Positions 8,969 to 17,001 of a stretch of DNA of 64,000 nucleotides are shown here, one piece after another. The stretch lies in assembly GCA_040771825.1 (NCBI GenBank), contig JAXGZG010000005.1:1-64000 (forward strand), written 5' to 3'. A program made the position numbers and the translations under genes. How positions within the stretch are numbered: the first letter of the stretch is position 1; each line of letters starts with the position of its first letter. Under the pieces are notes generated by a model. It worked only from the letters and a program-made list of their open reading frames with translations, did not search any database and was not told the DNA's origin. The stretch is from JAXGZG01 sp040771825 (GTDB lineage Bacteria; Bacillota; Sulfobacillia; Fermentithermobacillales; Fermentithermobacillaceae).

Positions 8969-9640
8969 TCATAAGTAGGGTGCCACCAGGACATATGCTC
9001 CAAATCCCATAGTCAGAATCCCGCCTGCTATCCTAGCCCAGTCGAGGGCAACAAGGTTCTTCTCAATTTCAAGAAACCGCCTCAGGCGCGATGCGGCCAG
9101 CGCAGCCGCTACAAGCAGAACTGACTGTCCCAGCGAATAGGCCAAAAGGAGGACGGCGCCCTTTAGTACTCCGCCGGCCATGGCTGCTAATGTCAGAATG
9201 GCCAGAAGGGCGGGCGTACCACAAGGCGAGGTGGAGAGCCCGTACAAGATGCCCATTATCATGCTGCCTATGGCTCCCGGTCCGCCTTCTACCCCAACTG
9301 GGGTTCCTACTCGGCATTGACGCGGGCCAAGGATGCCAACGCTGAAAAGCCCTGCTACTATGAAGGAAAGGCCCGCCACCCACCGGGTCCAAGGCATCGT
9401 CAGCGATATGGACCTTCCCAGCACTCCGGCTAGCACTCCGGCTGCTGTCAAAGACACGGCCATACCTAGAATGAACAGAATTAGGGGTTTCCGGTTCTTG
9501 CTTCTAACCCCTGCTAAATGGCCAAGAAGGAGAGGCATGGCTCCTAGAGCACAAGGGCTGGCTGAAGCCAGAATTCCCGCAAGAAACGCATATAAGGGGC
9601 CAAGTATCGGGCTAGATAGATTCCTGGCTATGCTGTCCAT
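8969..9640 (-). CDS. CcdA/DsbD-type cytochrome c biogenesis transmembrane protein
   Basis: A 223-residue membrane protein with six hydrophobic helices. It has the paired cysteines of the CcdA/ScsB/DsbD family: Cys30 in SASPCALGAMPL and Cys140 in STSPCGTPALLA. These carry electrons from cytoplasmic thioredoxin across the membrane. The reading frame stays open upstream to 9937, but ATG 9640 has AAGGAGG at ideal spacing and the upstream extension is not membrane-like, so the short form is used. It is followed by the membrane-anchored thioredoxin gene, its likely partner. No cytochrome c maturation genes are nearby, so a role in general thiol reduction is equally likely. Confidence 0.9.
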   Translation of the reverse strand: MDSIARNLSSPILGPLYAFLAGILASASPCALGAMPLLLGHLAGVRSKNRKPLILFILGMAVSLTAAGVLAGVLGRSISLTMPWTRWVAGLSFIVAGLFSVGILGPRQCRVGTPVGVEGGPGAIGSMIMGILYGLSTSPCGTPALLAILTLAAMAGGVLKGAVLLLAYSLGQSVLLVAAALAASRLRRFLEIEKNLVALDWARIAGGILTMGFGAYVLVAPYL

Positions 9641-9858
9641 GGACTCCCTCCTTGCAGGACATTGTACCATTCCATAACTCCAAGATAGTCCCAAACCAGG
9701 GCCCGATCCTGAATATGCACTACAGGACACGTCTTTCTCAGGTATGGTAGGATTAGCATGATAGTGACAAACATCTGCACGAAAGTGACGGGTATCGGCC
9801 CGGATATGCTTGGTCAACACAGAACCAGCCGGAAGTCTCGGCACCCGGAGGTGCGCTT

Positions 9859-10488
9859 GTGACTCTTGGTCGAGGAAACACTCTGAAAGGCCTGCTGGTT
9901 CGATCCACTTTGACCAAGGAGGATTTCGAAGAGGCATACTCCCTGATGGACATTCCGGCTTTGGACTGCAACTGCGGCGATCTGTGCGGCAGGCTGTGTT
10001 GCCAGGAGTACGAACCCGGCGTAGGGATGTACCTGTTGCCAGGCGAGGAGTGCATGTTCACTGGCAACGAAGACTGGCTTCGGTGGTCCTATAAGGACGC
10101 GCAACAACACAATTTCCCGCCCGAGTGGCAAGGCATGGTCCAGTTCGTGATGTGCAAGGCAACCTGCCCGCGAGACAAAAGGCCGATTCAGTGCCGCACT
10201 TTCCCTCTGATGCCGTACCTGGACGATTCCGGCCGGTTGTCGGTGCGTCTTGACACGCTGACAGGCTCCCTCATATGTCCTTTGGTCAGGTGCCCCGAGT
10301 CTTACAATCTGAGGCCAGAATTCTCTGAAAGGGTGTTGGCTGCCTGGAGAATCCTTGCCAAGGATCCATTGGTGAGGCTGGATATTCACCTGCAATCGCG
10401 GCATTTGGATACGGATCGGTCCTCCCCTTGGAGGCAACTTCTGGAGCGAGTGGGTTTCCCGCACAACGTCCCATCAAACCATGCTTGA
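9859..10488 (+). CDS. Cys-rich YkgJ-like metal-binding domain protein
   Basis: A 209-residue soluble protein with a cysteine cluster CNCGDLCGRLCC (about residues 37-48), further CxxxCP, and RPIQCRTFPLMPYL (about 111-124). The C-rich N-terminal cluster plus (R/K)PxxCRxFPL is the pattern of the YkgJ/UPF0153 family, which is predicted to chelate zinc or iron and is often linked to Fe-S oxidoreductases. The precise function is unknown. GTG 9859 follows GGAGG at about eight bases. It ends 42 bp before the FMN riboswitch and is probably transcribed independently of ribU. Confidence 0.75.
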   Translation: MTLGRGNTLKGLLVRSTLTKEDFEEAYSLMDIPALDCNCGDLCGRLCCQEYEPGVGMYLLPGEECMFTGNEDWLRWSYKDAQQHNFPPEWQGMVQFVMCKATCPRDKRPIQCRTFPLMPYLDDSGRLSVRLDTLTGSLICPLVRCPESYNLRPEFSERVLAAWRILAKDPLVRLDIHLQSRHLDTDRSSPWRQLLERVGFPHNVPSNHA

Positions 10489-10530
10489 ACTCGGTACCGC
10501 TGAGTGGTACATTAGGTATCTGGAGAGGAT

Positions 10531-10659
10531 CTTCGGGGCGAGGTGAGTGACCCCACCAAGGTCACAATTCCTCACCGGCGGTTAGAGCCCGCGACTCGCG
10601 CAAGCGACTGACCCGGTGTAATTCCGGGGCCGACGGTACAGTCCGGATGAGAGAAGATC
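10531..10659 (+). promoter_or_regulatory. FMN riboswitch (RFN element)
   Basis: Contains the conserved blocks of the RFN aptamer in order: CTTCGGGGC, ATTCCTCACCGGCGGT, AGCCCGCGA, GACCCGGTGTAATTCCGG, GGCCGACGGTACAGTCCGG and ATGAGAGAAG. This aptamer binds FMN and lowers expression of riboflavin synthesis or uptake genes. It lies 55 bp upstream of a riboflavin ECF transporter S component, the expected target. Confidence 0.97.
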
Positions 10660-10670
10660 ATAAGAAGTAG

Positions 10671-10707
10671 CCCCCGGGGGTCCCCCTTAAGAACATTCTA
10701 AGGGGGA
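10671..10707 (+). promoter_or_regulatory. ribU: Riboswitch expression platform masking the ribU Shine-Dalgarno
   Basis: C5 (10671-10675), G5 (10676-10680), then TCCCCCTTA (10681-10689) and TAAGGGGGA (10699-10707). The last two pair perfectly around a nine-base loop and bury the AAGGGGG ribosome binding site of ribU (ATG 10715). The upstream G5 can instead pair with the C5 at 10682-10686 and free it. There is no U-tract, so control is inferred to be translational. Confidence 0.75.
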
Positions 10708-10714
10708 GTCACAA

Positions 10715-11263
10715 ATGACCCGCAGCAATCCAAGACGCCTTCCGTTGGTGGCCGTCCTAGCAGCTATGTCTTTGGTGCTTGAGTTGTACGTCCATTTCCC
10801 CGTACTTCCTTCAGCCGATTTCTTGCTATATTCGCCCGGAGATCTGCCTATTATCCTGGCAGCTATCCTGATAGGCCCTTCGGCGGGGGCTGCGTCTGCC
10901 TTCGTTAACGCTACTCTGTTTGTGCTGTTGACCGGAAAAGGCGGTCCGTGGGGGGGCCTGATGCACTTCATCTCGTCGGGCGGCATGGCATTGGTCATCG
11001 GTCTAATAGCTCGGAGAAGTGACAAGAAGTGGGTGGCCATGATGGCAGGCATTGCCACTAGAGTTATTCTCATGGTGCCCCTCAACATGCTGATTACGCC
11101 GATCTACACCGGCGCACCATTGCCAGTGGTAATGAAGATGATTGTCCCAGTCATAATCCCGTTCAACATCATACACGCTGGGCTCAATACTACTTTGTGC
11201 TACTTTGTAATGAAGGTGCTTCCGTCCAGCATTCTGACTCGAATCACAAAGGCGGCGTCGTAA
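10715..11263 (+). CDS. ribU: ECF transporter S component, riboflavin-specific
   Basis: A 182-residue integral membrane protein with about six hydrophobic helices, typical in length and layout for S components of energy-coupling-factor transporters. The N-terminal half holds PSADFLLYSPGDLPIILAAILIGPSAG, close to the conserved loop of RibU-like proteins. The FMN riboswitch directly upstream fixes the likely substrate as riboflavin or FMN. The shared EcfA/EcfA'/EcfT energising module is not in the window and must be elsewhere. ATG 10715 has AAGGGGG as its Shine-Dalgarno, the one masked by the riboswitch hairpin. birA starts two bases after its stop, so translation is probably coupled and FMN may also affect birA expression. 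Confidence 0.92.
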   Translation: MTRSNPRRLPLVAVLAAMSLVLELYVHFPVLPSADFLLYSPGDLPIILAAILIGPSAGAASAFVNATLFVLLTGKGGPWGGLMHFISSGGMALVIGLIARRSDKKWVAMMAGIATRVILMVPLNMLITPIYTGAPLPVVMKMIVPVIIPFNIIHAGLNTTLCYFVMKVLPSSILTRITKAAS

Positions 11264-11265
11264 CC

Positions 11266-12387
11266 ATGGATGTCCGGGCACGGTACACTGAGATACCCAA
11301 AGACTCATCTCCAAAAGACGAGATAGTCGCAAGATTGTTTGAATCGGGCAAAGGTACCGTGTCCGGGCAGGAACTCGGCCGCATCTTAGGCATGAGCCGA
11401 CCCGGCATATGGAAGCATGTTCAGTCACTCATCAAACTTGGCGTGCCAATCGAGGCCGTAAAGAACGAAGGCTACCGACTTGTGGACGGAACGGATCTCA
11501 TCGTACCCTCAGCCATCCAGAAATCCTTGCACACAGAATCCCTTGGACGGGTCATTATGTATACGTCTGAAACAGGGTCCACCAATGACGATGCTAAGGC
11601 GTTGGCCGACATGATGGATATGACCTCGTTGGATGCGCCCAGCGCGGGGGCATCTTCTAACGGAACCTCGCCAGCGACAGCATCAGGTGGCCTACGTTAC
11701 TCTTTTCCACACGGAACGGCTGTAATCGCGGAAACCCAAGTCTCCGGAAAGGGCCGGCTGGGCAGGGCTTGGTCTTCGCCTCGGGGAGGGATATTCCTCT
11801 CGCTGATTCTGCGCCCTCCTCTGTCCCCCGCGAAGGTGCCTGCGCTGGCCTTGGCGGCAGGCTACTCAACTGCCTCGGCGCTACGGAATTCATTTGCCCT
11901 AGATGCCCAAGTAAAGTGGCCCAACGATATACTAATCAGAGGGCGGAAGGTGTGCGGCATACTGTGTGAGATGAGAGCCGAGATTGATGCGGTTTCTTAT
12001 GTCGTGGCAGGTATCGGGATCAACGCCAACATGACCCGGATGGATCTGCCGGGTGAAGTAAGATCCACTGCTACGTCGCTGCGGTCCGAGATTGGTCGGA
12101 CCGTGGATCGGAATCAGGTCATTGCCGCAGTCCTCAATAGCCTGGAACCTATCTACGAAGACTTTGCTGCCCGCGGCCTTTCCGGGCTTGCCGGCAGCAT
12201 ATCGGGGATTTCGGCTTACCTAGACGAACCGGTAATCATCAGAAACAGAAGCGTCTTGGGAAGTGAAGACCTATCAGGGATCATGCGGGGCATAGACGGA
12301 GAAGGCAGGCTCCTTCTGGAGACTGCCCCGGGCCAAATCCAGGCCATATCAGCGGGAGACCTATCCCTGCGAAGTGAACTAGCCTGA
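11266..12387 (+). CDS. birA: Bifunctional biotin-[acetyl-CoA-carboxylase] ligase / biotin operon repressor
   Basis: A 373-residue protein that adenylates biotin, transfers it to carboxylase biotin domains and, as a dimer, represses biotin genes. Seen: an N-terminal winged helix (about 18-72, VSGQELGRILGMSRPGIWKH), the ligase signature GKGRLGR (161-167) and KWPNDIL in the catalytic core, and a C-terminal SH3-like domain. The HTH marks it as the regulatory class; a perfect BirA operator lies before bioY at 13537. An unusual 25-30-residue Ser/Ala/Gly-rich stretch (about 119-145) is inserted before the biotin-binding loop. ATG 11266, two bases after ribU, fits the domain start better than the upstream in-frame start at 11197. 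Confidence 0.95.
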   Translation: MDVRARYTEIPKDSSPKDEIVARLFESGKGTVSGQELGRILGMSRPGIWKHVQSLIKLGVPIEAVKNEGYRLVDGTDLIVPSAIQKSLHTESLGRVIMYTSETGSTNDDAKALADMMDMTSLDAPSAGASSNGTSPATASGGLRYSFPHGTAVIAETQVSGKGRLGRAWSSPRGGIFLSLILRPPLSPAKVPALALAAGYSTASALRNSFALDAQVKWPNDILIRGRKVCGILCEMRAEIDAVSYVVAGIGINANMTRMDLPGEVRSTATSLRSEIGRTVDRNQVIAAVLNSLEPIYEDFAARGLSGLAGSISGISAYLDEPVIIRNRSVLGSEDLSGIMRGIDGEGRLLLETAPGQIQAISAGDLSLRSELA

Positions 12388-12514
12388 TCGTCGGGACATA
12401 GCAACCAATTCGGCTCCACCTACCCCGAAAACGCCAGTTTTCATCCTTCATGGCGCCAGTCCGCTTAAAGGTTGAACCCGCGACGTGACATGTAGCCCCG
12501 GATAGGCCCTCTGC

Positions 12515-12530
12515 TGTCCGCTAGCGGACA
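12515..12530. repeat. Dispersed palindromic repeat, copy 2
   Basis: TGTCCGCTAGCGGACA, a perfect 16-base palindrome, 12 bases from the stop codon of the M55 peptidase gene and between it and the convergent birA gene. It is the same family as the copies at 4131, 20811 and 20843. Confidence 0.75.
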
Positions 12531-12542
12531 TCTTGCTCCAGA

Positions 12543-13346
12543 TTACGCCAGGCTCATCATGGTTCTTGCGCCCCGATAAGCAACCAGGTAATCCGAGCCT
12601 GTGAATTCAACCGTGACAGGGTCAATACGCTCCGCGCCTGGCATAATGGCCGCGCCATCAGTCATGCCTGATGTATGAAACTGCAGCCTAACCGTGGAAG
12701 GGGTCTCGGGGACCAAAGGCCTGAAGGACTTCAGGTTCGAAAGAGCTGTCTGAGCCTTGGCCTTTATCAACTCCCTGGCTTTGGCCGGATGCAGGCATAG
12801 AGCAGAAAACTGGCTGCGGGGTTCCTTAACCGTAGCGGTTTCAACTCTGCCCAAAAGATCTTGGGCTTCGGCGGTTACTACAGAGTCCCCTGTCACGAGC
12901 ACAACAGGGACACCATAATGCCCCGCTATCAGGGCGTTCATGCCGGTTTCCCCCATCACCCTGCCGTTCACCCAGTAGTGAGTCACCCGTCCGGTATAGG
13001 TGTGGTTAAGAACACCCAAGGATGATGCCTGAGAATGATAGCCCACAAAGAAGGCGGCGTCGTAACTCTCGCTTATCCCCTCCATCATGGACATGGGCTT
13101 TGATCCACCGGATATGAGCCTGGCCTCGGGATTCAAGTCCTCGATGATGACGTTTCGCATGCCCCCGTGTGAATCGTTTACCACTACCGATGTAGCCCCC
13201 GCGGCTAGTGCCCCCTCGATAGCAGCGTTGGCTTCTTGGGTCATTAGCCTCCTGAACCGCTCGTAATCCTCTTTACCGTATTCGGTCTGATTCCAGTTAA
13301 CTACCCCGCAAATTCCTTCCATGTCTACGGAGATGAATACCTTCAC
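12543..13346 (-). CDS. M55 family D-aminopeptidase (DppA-like)
   Basis: A 267-residue zinc peptidase; Bacillus DppA releases D-Ala from D-Ala-containing dipeptides. The sequence opens with VKVFISVDMEGICGV, where the Asp and Glu of SxDMEG bind zinc. It continues with VNDSHGGMRN (metal-binding His), GYHSQA and LNHTYTG, all family motifs. GTG 13346 is chosen: GGAGG lies just upstream, and the homology begins exactly there, whereas the longer frame to 13400 adds a basic non-homologous leader. The dpp permease genes are absent. It stands alone between birA and bioY. It fits the D-amino-acid/peptide catabolic theme of the window. Confidence 0.93.
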   Translation of the reverse strand: MKVFISVDMEGICGVVNWNQTEYGKEDYERFRRLMTQEANAAIEGALAAGATSVVVNDSHGGMRNVIIEDLNPEARLISGGSKPMSMMEGISESYDAAFFVGYHSQASSLGVLNHTYTGRVTHYWVNGRVMGETGMNALIAGHYGVPVVLVTGDSVVTAEAQDLLGRVETATVKEPRSQFSALCLHPAKARELIKAKAQTALSNLKSFRPLVPETPSTVRLQFHTSGMTDGAAIMPGAERIDPVTVEFTGSDYLVAYRGARTMMSLA

Positions 13347-13439
13347 TTGGCTACCTCCATTCTGTGGCTTCCTCACCCGCGTCTTTGGGGCACGTCTCAT
13401 TTCGGCTTCTTTGCCTTAAGTCGGAAATCCTTCCACCTG

Positions 13440-13480
13440 TCCGCACCATATCCGCACCACGCCCGCGCCGCATCCGCACC
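13440..13480. repeat. Short direct repeats of TCCGCACC upstream of bioY
   Basis: TCCGCACC occurs at 13440-13447, 13451-13458 and 13473-13480 inside a strongly pyrimidine-biased stretch (13430-13540). Function is unknown. It may simply reflect the strand bias of this intergenic region. Confidence 0.4.
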
Positions 13481-13536
13481 CGAATTGCCACCCTTGCCCA
13501 CTCCCTACCTCTGTCCGCCCCCCCATCTTGCGCATC

Positions 13537-13578
13537 CCGCTACGTTAACCTAGACTATACATGCGGTTAACGTAGCGG
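13537..13578 (+). promoter_or_regulatory. BirA operator upstream of bioY
   Basis: CCGCTACGTTAACC (13537-13550) and GGTTAACGTAGCGG (13565-13578) form a perfect 14-bp inverted repeat separated by 14 bases. The GTTAACC-N14-GGTTAAC core is the Firmicutes BirA operator pattern. The spacer contains TAGACTAT/TATACA, which could be the -10 element of the bioY promoter, so bound BirA would block transcription. The right arm ends 12 bases before the bioY start. Confidence 0.93.
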
Positions 13579-13590
13579 AGGCGACAAATC

Positions 13591-14226
13591 TTGCGTGCAT
13601 CTAGACCAGAAATAGTCTCTAGCGCGCTAAACCAGAGACGATCACCTGCAATCTCGCTCCCCTTATCCACCGTTCTCAGGTCCGCCATGATGGCTGCCCT
13701 AACAGGAGTGTTGGCGCTGGTTCAGATTCCCCTTCCTTTCAGCCCTGTGCCAATAACCGGCCAGACTCTAGGGGTCATGCTAGCCGGGACTGTTGCCGGT
13801 CCGTGGGGCGGGGCCCTGAGCATGCTGGGATACCTGGGTCTGGGGTGCCTGGGATTCCCCGTCTTCGCAGGAGGTCAAGCGGGTGCCGGAACGCTTCTGG
13901 GCCCAACAGGGGGATATCTCTTGGGGTTCGTGATAGGTGCCTGGACAACCGGCCTGCTATCTAGCCTAGGCAGAACTCGAAAGCACCTCTTCCTGGCGAA
14001 CCTGGTGGGCGGGATTGTGGTTCTCAATCTGTCAGGCGCCATCTATCTATCGTGGTACGCCCGCATACCTTTGGTCAAGGCGTTCCTCCTTGGGACGGTT
14101 CCTTTTCTGCCTGGAGACATGATCAAAGCGTCGGCTGCCACCTATGTGGGGGGAAGGCTTCGGCGGCACCATCAGAGAATCAAGACAGATCCATTACCAT
14201 GGCAGCAACACAAGAAGGAAGAATGA
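13591..14226 (+). CDS. bioY: Biotin transporter BioY (ECF S component)
   Basis: A 211-residue membrane protein of the BioY family that imports biotin, alone or with the ECF energising module. It has about six hydrophobic helices with family motifs QIPLPFSPVPITGQTLGVMLAG, GYLGLGCLGFPVFAGGQAG and GPTGGYLLGFVIGAW. The proposed start is TTG 13591, which has GGAGG at about eight bases; an internal ATG near 13687 would remove part of the first helix region. A BirA operator lies directly upstream, so expression should fall when biotin is plentiful. No biotin synthesis genes (bioB, bioD, bioF) are in the window, which suggests reliance on uptake. Confidence 0.95.
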   Translation: MRASRPEIVSSALNQRRSPAISLPLSTVLRSAMMAALTGVLALVQIPLPFSPVPITGQTLGVMLAGTVAGPWGGALSMLGYLGLGCLGFPVFAGGQAGAGTLLGPTGGYLLGFVIGAWTTGLLSSLGRTRKHLFLANLVGGIVVLNLSGAIYLSWYARIPLVKAFLLGTVPFLPGDMIKASAATYVGGRLRRHHQRIKTDPLPWQQHKKEE

Positions 14227-14276
14227 ATGCCTCCGATGAATAATGCAAGTTAACTGACCTAGGAAGGAAGAGACTT

Positions 14277-15050
14277 GTGTACAAACTTCGAGTAGTCGTC
14301 GAGGAGATCAGGGGGTTTTGCGATCTCCCGGTGACTGTGGGCGACCATTTCGAAGTCGATGGAAGCCGTTTGCTGATTCCCCCAGGCAAACACGTGTGCA
14401 TTTGGGCGCTGCAGGCGCTTATGCCCCTTATCACGGTCAAGCAGAGGAACGTGGCCGAGACAAACGACTGGACCCCCAATACATGTCGGATGATCTGCCC
14501 GGACCCAAACGGAATGGTTATTTACAGGATAGACAGGATTGACGGTCCTGGTACCGACGTTCCTCGCCGCCTTCTGGTGACCGCTGCCCACTGTACAGGC
14601 TGCCGAAGATGCGAATTGGCATGCAGCTTCTTCCACGAAACCCAGTATGCGCCGGAAATGTCCAGAATACGAGTAACCAAGGACGACGCCCGTGGCCAGG
14701 ATACCCCAACGGCATGCCGCCAGTGCGGCACCGCCAGGTGCGTGGAGGCGTGCCCTCAGGGGGCGCTATCTAAAAACGCAACCACTCAGGCAGTAGTCTT
14801 GGACAAGTCCCTTTGCTCGCGCTGCGGAATGTGCCAGAAGGCCTGCCCATTTGGGGCAATCCGCTTGGGACCCGAAGGGCATCCGCTAATCTGCGATCTG
14901 TGCGGAGGCGAACCTCGTTGTGTGGAAGCGTGTCCAACAGGGGCTATCAATTTTGGCAGAGCCGGCGAGGCCCTCAAGCCTCCGAGATTCGCTCAACCGG
15001 GGAAATCCGGTCCTTTCGAACCCACTGCCGGGGAGAACGATGCCAAATGA
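14277..15050 (+). CDS. TIGR04076 domain fused to a four-cluster 4Fe-4S ferredoxin
   Basis: A 257-residue two-part protein. Residues 1-95 match the small TIGR04076 family (VVVEEIRGFCDLPVTVGDHFEV... WALQALMPLI ... TCRMICPDPNG). Residues about 100-240 form a polyferredoxin with four Cys groups: CTGCRRCELAC, CRQCGTARCVEACP, CSRCGMCQKACP and CDLCGGEPRCVEACP. That is enough for four [4Fe-4S] clusters, like HycB/DmsB-type electron-transfer subunits. The stop TGA overlaps the ATG of the aldehyde ferredoxin oxidoreductase (ATGA), so it very likely serves as that enzyme's electron carrier. Start GTG 14277 follows AGGAAGGAAGAG. The role of the TIGR04076 part is unknown; it could be a regulatory or docking domain. 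Confidence 0.88.
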   Translation: MYKLRVVVEEIRGFCDLPVTVGDHFEVDGSRLLIPPGKHVCIWALQALMPLITVKQRNVAETNDWTPNTCRMICPDPNGMVIYRIDRIDGPGTDVPRRLLVTAAHCTGCRRCELACSFFHETQYAPEMSRIRVTKDDARGQDTPTACRQCGTARCVEACPQGALSKNATTQAVVLDKSLCSRCGMCQKACPFGAIRLGPEGHPLICDLCGGEPRCVEACPTGAINFGRAGEALKPPRFAQPGKSGPFEPTAGENDAK

Positions 15051-16940
15051 CTCCTCCAAGATTCGGATATACCGGTAGGGTGCTGCACATTGACCTATCT
15101 TCACACACTTGGGACTCGTCACCTTTCCATTCAGACCTCGCTCTTTCATACATAGGCGGTCGTGGAATCAACGCCAAGGCCCTGTGGGACATGGTGCCCC
15201 AAGATACCGACCCCTGGTCGCCCTCTAACCCCCTGTTGTTTGCCGTCGGCCCGCTCAACGGGACCCTGTTCCCGGGAGCATCCAGGTTCAACGTCTCGGG
15301 GCTCTCCTCACACAGGAATACTGGGCGATTCCAATGCGGGAGGCTTCTTCGGTCCAGAACTCAAATACGCAGGATTTGACCAGGTCATCCTAACAGGCAA
15401 ATCTCCGGAGCCAATCTATCTTTTCATAAGAGATGGATACGTTGAATTCCGCCCCGCCCATCACCTTTGGGGTAAGGATGTTCGCGAAACAGACTGCCTA
15501 ATAAGAGAAGAAATCCCGGATCCTCGCATCCAGATAGCTACTGTGGGGCAAGCGGCGGAAAACGGAATCACTATGGCGGGCATCTTTGCGAATCTGGTCA
15601 GAGCAGCGGCCAGAACCGGCATGGGGACCCTTATGGCCCACAAGAACGTGAAGGCAGTGGTGGTTCGAGGGACACTCCCGGTGAAAGTCGCCCATCCCCG
15701 ATCCTATGAGAACCTCATTAACGAACTGGAACACGCCATATATGGCCACCCTCAGTACTTCACCAGGGGATGGCTGGGCACAACTCACCTCGTGTCATCC
15801 CTCAATAACTTGGGGGCTCTAGCTACCAGGCATTACCAAACTGGGCAGTTCCAAGGGGCAGCCCAAGTCTCGGGGGAAACTCTGGCCAGAAGACACAAGG
15901 TCAAGTCCAAAGCGTGCCACGGATGCCCCATCCCGTGCAGCAGGTACTTAAGGCTTGAGACAGGAGAGCACAAAGGGCTGGAGACCGAAGGCCCCGAGTT
16001 TGAGGGGCTGGCAGGATTCTCCTCCAGGGTAGGCAATGCCGACCTAGACACCAGCCTTGCGGCGGTGGATCTCTGCAACAGGTATGGTATGGACGTGATA
16101 GGAGTCTCAGAGTGCGTGTCCTTTGCCATGGAATGTCTTGAGATGGGCATCTTGTCCCGCGAAGACGTGGATGGACTGGATCTCGCCTGGGGCTCTCGCC
16201 AGGGTATTCTGGAGATGATTCGCAGAATCGCCTTCCGCCAGGGTATTGGAGACCTGTTCGCCCACGGAGTGAGAGAAGCCGCTCGGAAAATCGGCAAGGG
16301 AAGCCAAGAGATTGCCATGCACGTCAAGGGGCTGGAGTTCTTCCAGGCCGATCCCCGGGGGATAAAAGGGTACGCCCTTGGCCTGGCTGTGTCCTCACGT
16401 GGCGGTGACCACCTCAGGTCGGAGCCGTCTTTTGAGTTCTCTGGTAACCGGAAGGAAGGCTTAAGACGATTCGGAGCCGAAGGCGCCGCTATACCCCTTG
16501 CCTACCAGGGCAAAGGGCGGCTGGTTAAACATTACGAAGAACTGTGCGCTTTGGCGGACACCCTCAACGCCTGCAAGAACACAGTGGTCAACATGGAAGT
16601 TCTGCCCTTCGACCTCGCAGCCAAAGTGTTAAGAGCGGCGACAGGCCTGGATTTCGACGCTTCTTCTGTGCAACTGGCCTGTGAGAGGATCATGAACATC
16701 GAAAGAGCCTTTCTGGTAACCAGGGGAATCCGGCGAGAAGACGACACCCTGCCAACTCGATTTCTCAAAGAACCGCTGCCGCCATCAAGCGGGCCATCGG
16801 CAGGAAGTGTAGTGGAAATCGAACCCATGCTAGACGAATACTACGAGGCAAGAGGGTGGGACGTAATGACGGGCATCCCCACGCGCGAGACTTTCCAACG
16901 ACTTGGGCTGGCCGCCGACTGGGACAGGATGGACGTGTAG
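15047..16940 (+). pseudogene. Aldehyde ferredoxin oxidoreductase (AOR family), frame broken near 15303
   Basis: A tungsten- or molybdenum-pterin enzyme oxidising aldehydes to acids with ferredoxin. The N-terminal part starts at ATG 15047 (RFGYTGRVLHIDLSS, YIGGRGINAKALW, FAVGPLNGTLFPGASRFNVSG), in one frame to 15379. The rest resumes as SPHTGILGDSNAGGFFGPELKYAG one base further on. CxxCxxxC is seen in ACHGCPIPC, and a domain 3 with GYALGLAVSSRGGDH. Restoring two bases in CTCTCC at 15302-15307 to give CTCTCTCC would read VSGLSPHTGILG, matching the family. The repaired length would be 631 residues, normal for AOR. So this is either a CT-dinucleotide deletion in vivo or a sequence error. It overlaps the ferredoxin gene by four bases. 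Confidence 0.85.
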
Positions 16941-17001
16941 GACTGCGTATTCAGCCTCTTCTTGGCGGGAAGAATCGGTATGTGACTTCACCGCTGGGGG
17001 G

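Noticed and set aside
9814..10464. 216-codon minus-strand ORF opposite the Cys-rich protein
   Set aside because: Antisense shadow: no ribosome binding site, composition unlike the real genes, and the plus-strand frame has the YkgJ-like cysteine motifs.
13430..13540. Possible CRISPR-like or minisatellite array from repeated TCCGCACC
   Set aside because: Only three 8-base copies at irregular spacing; no spacers or cas genes.
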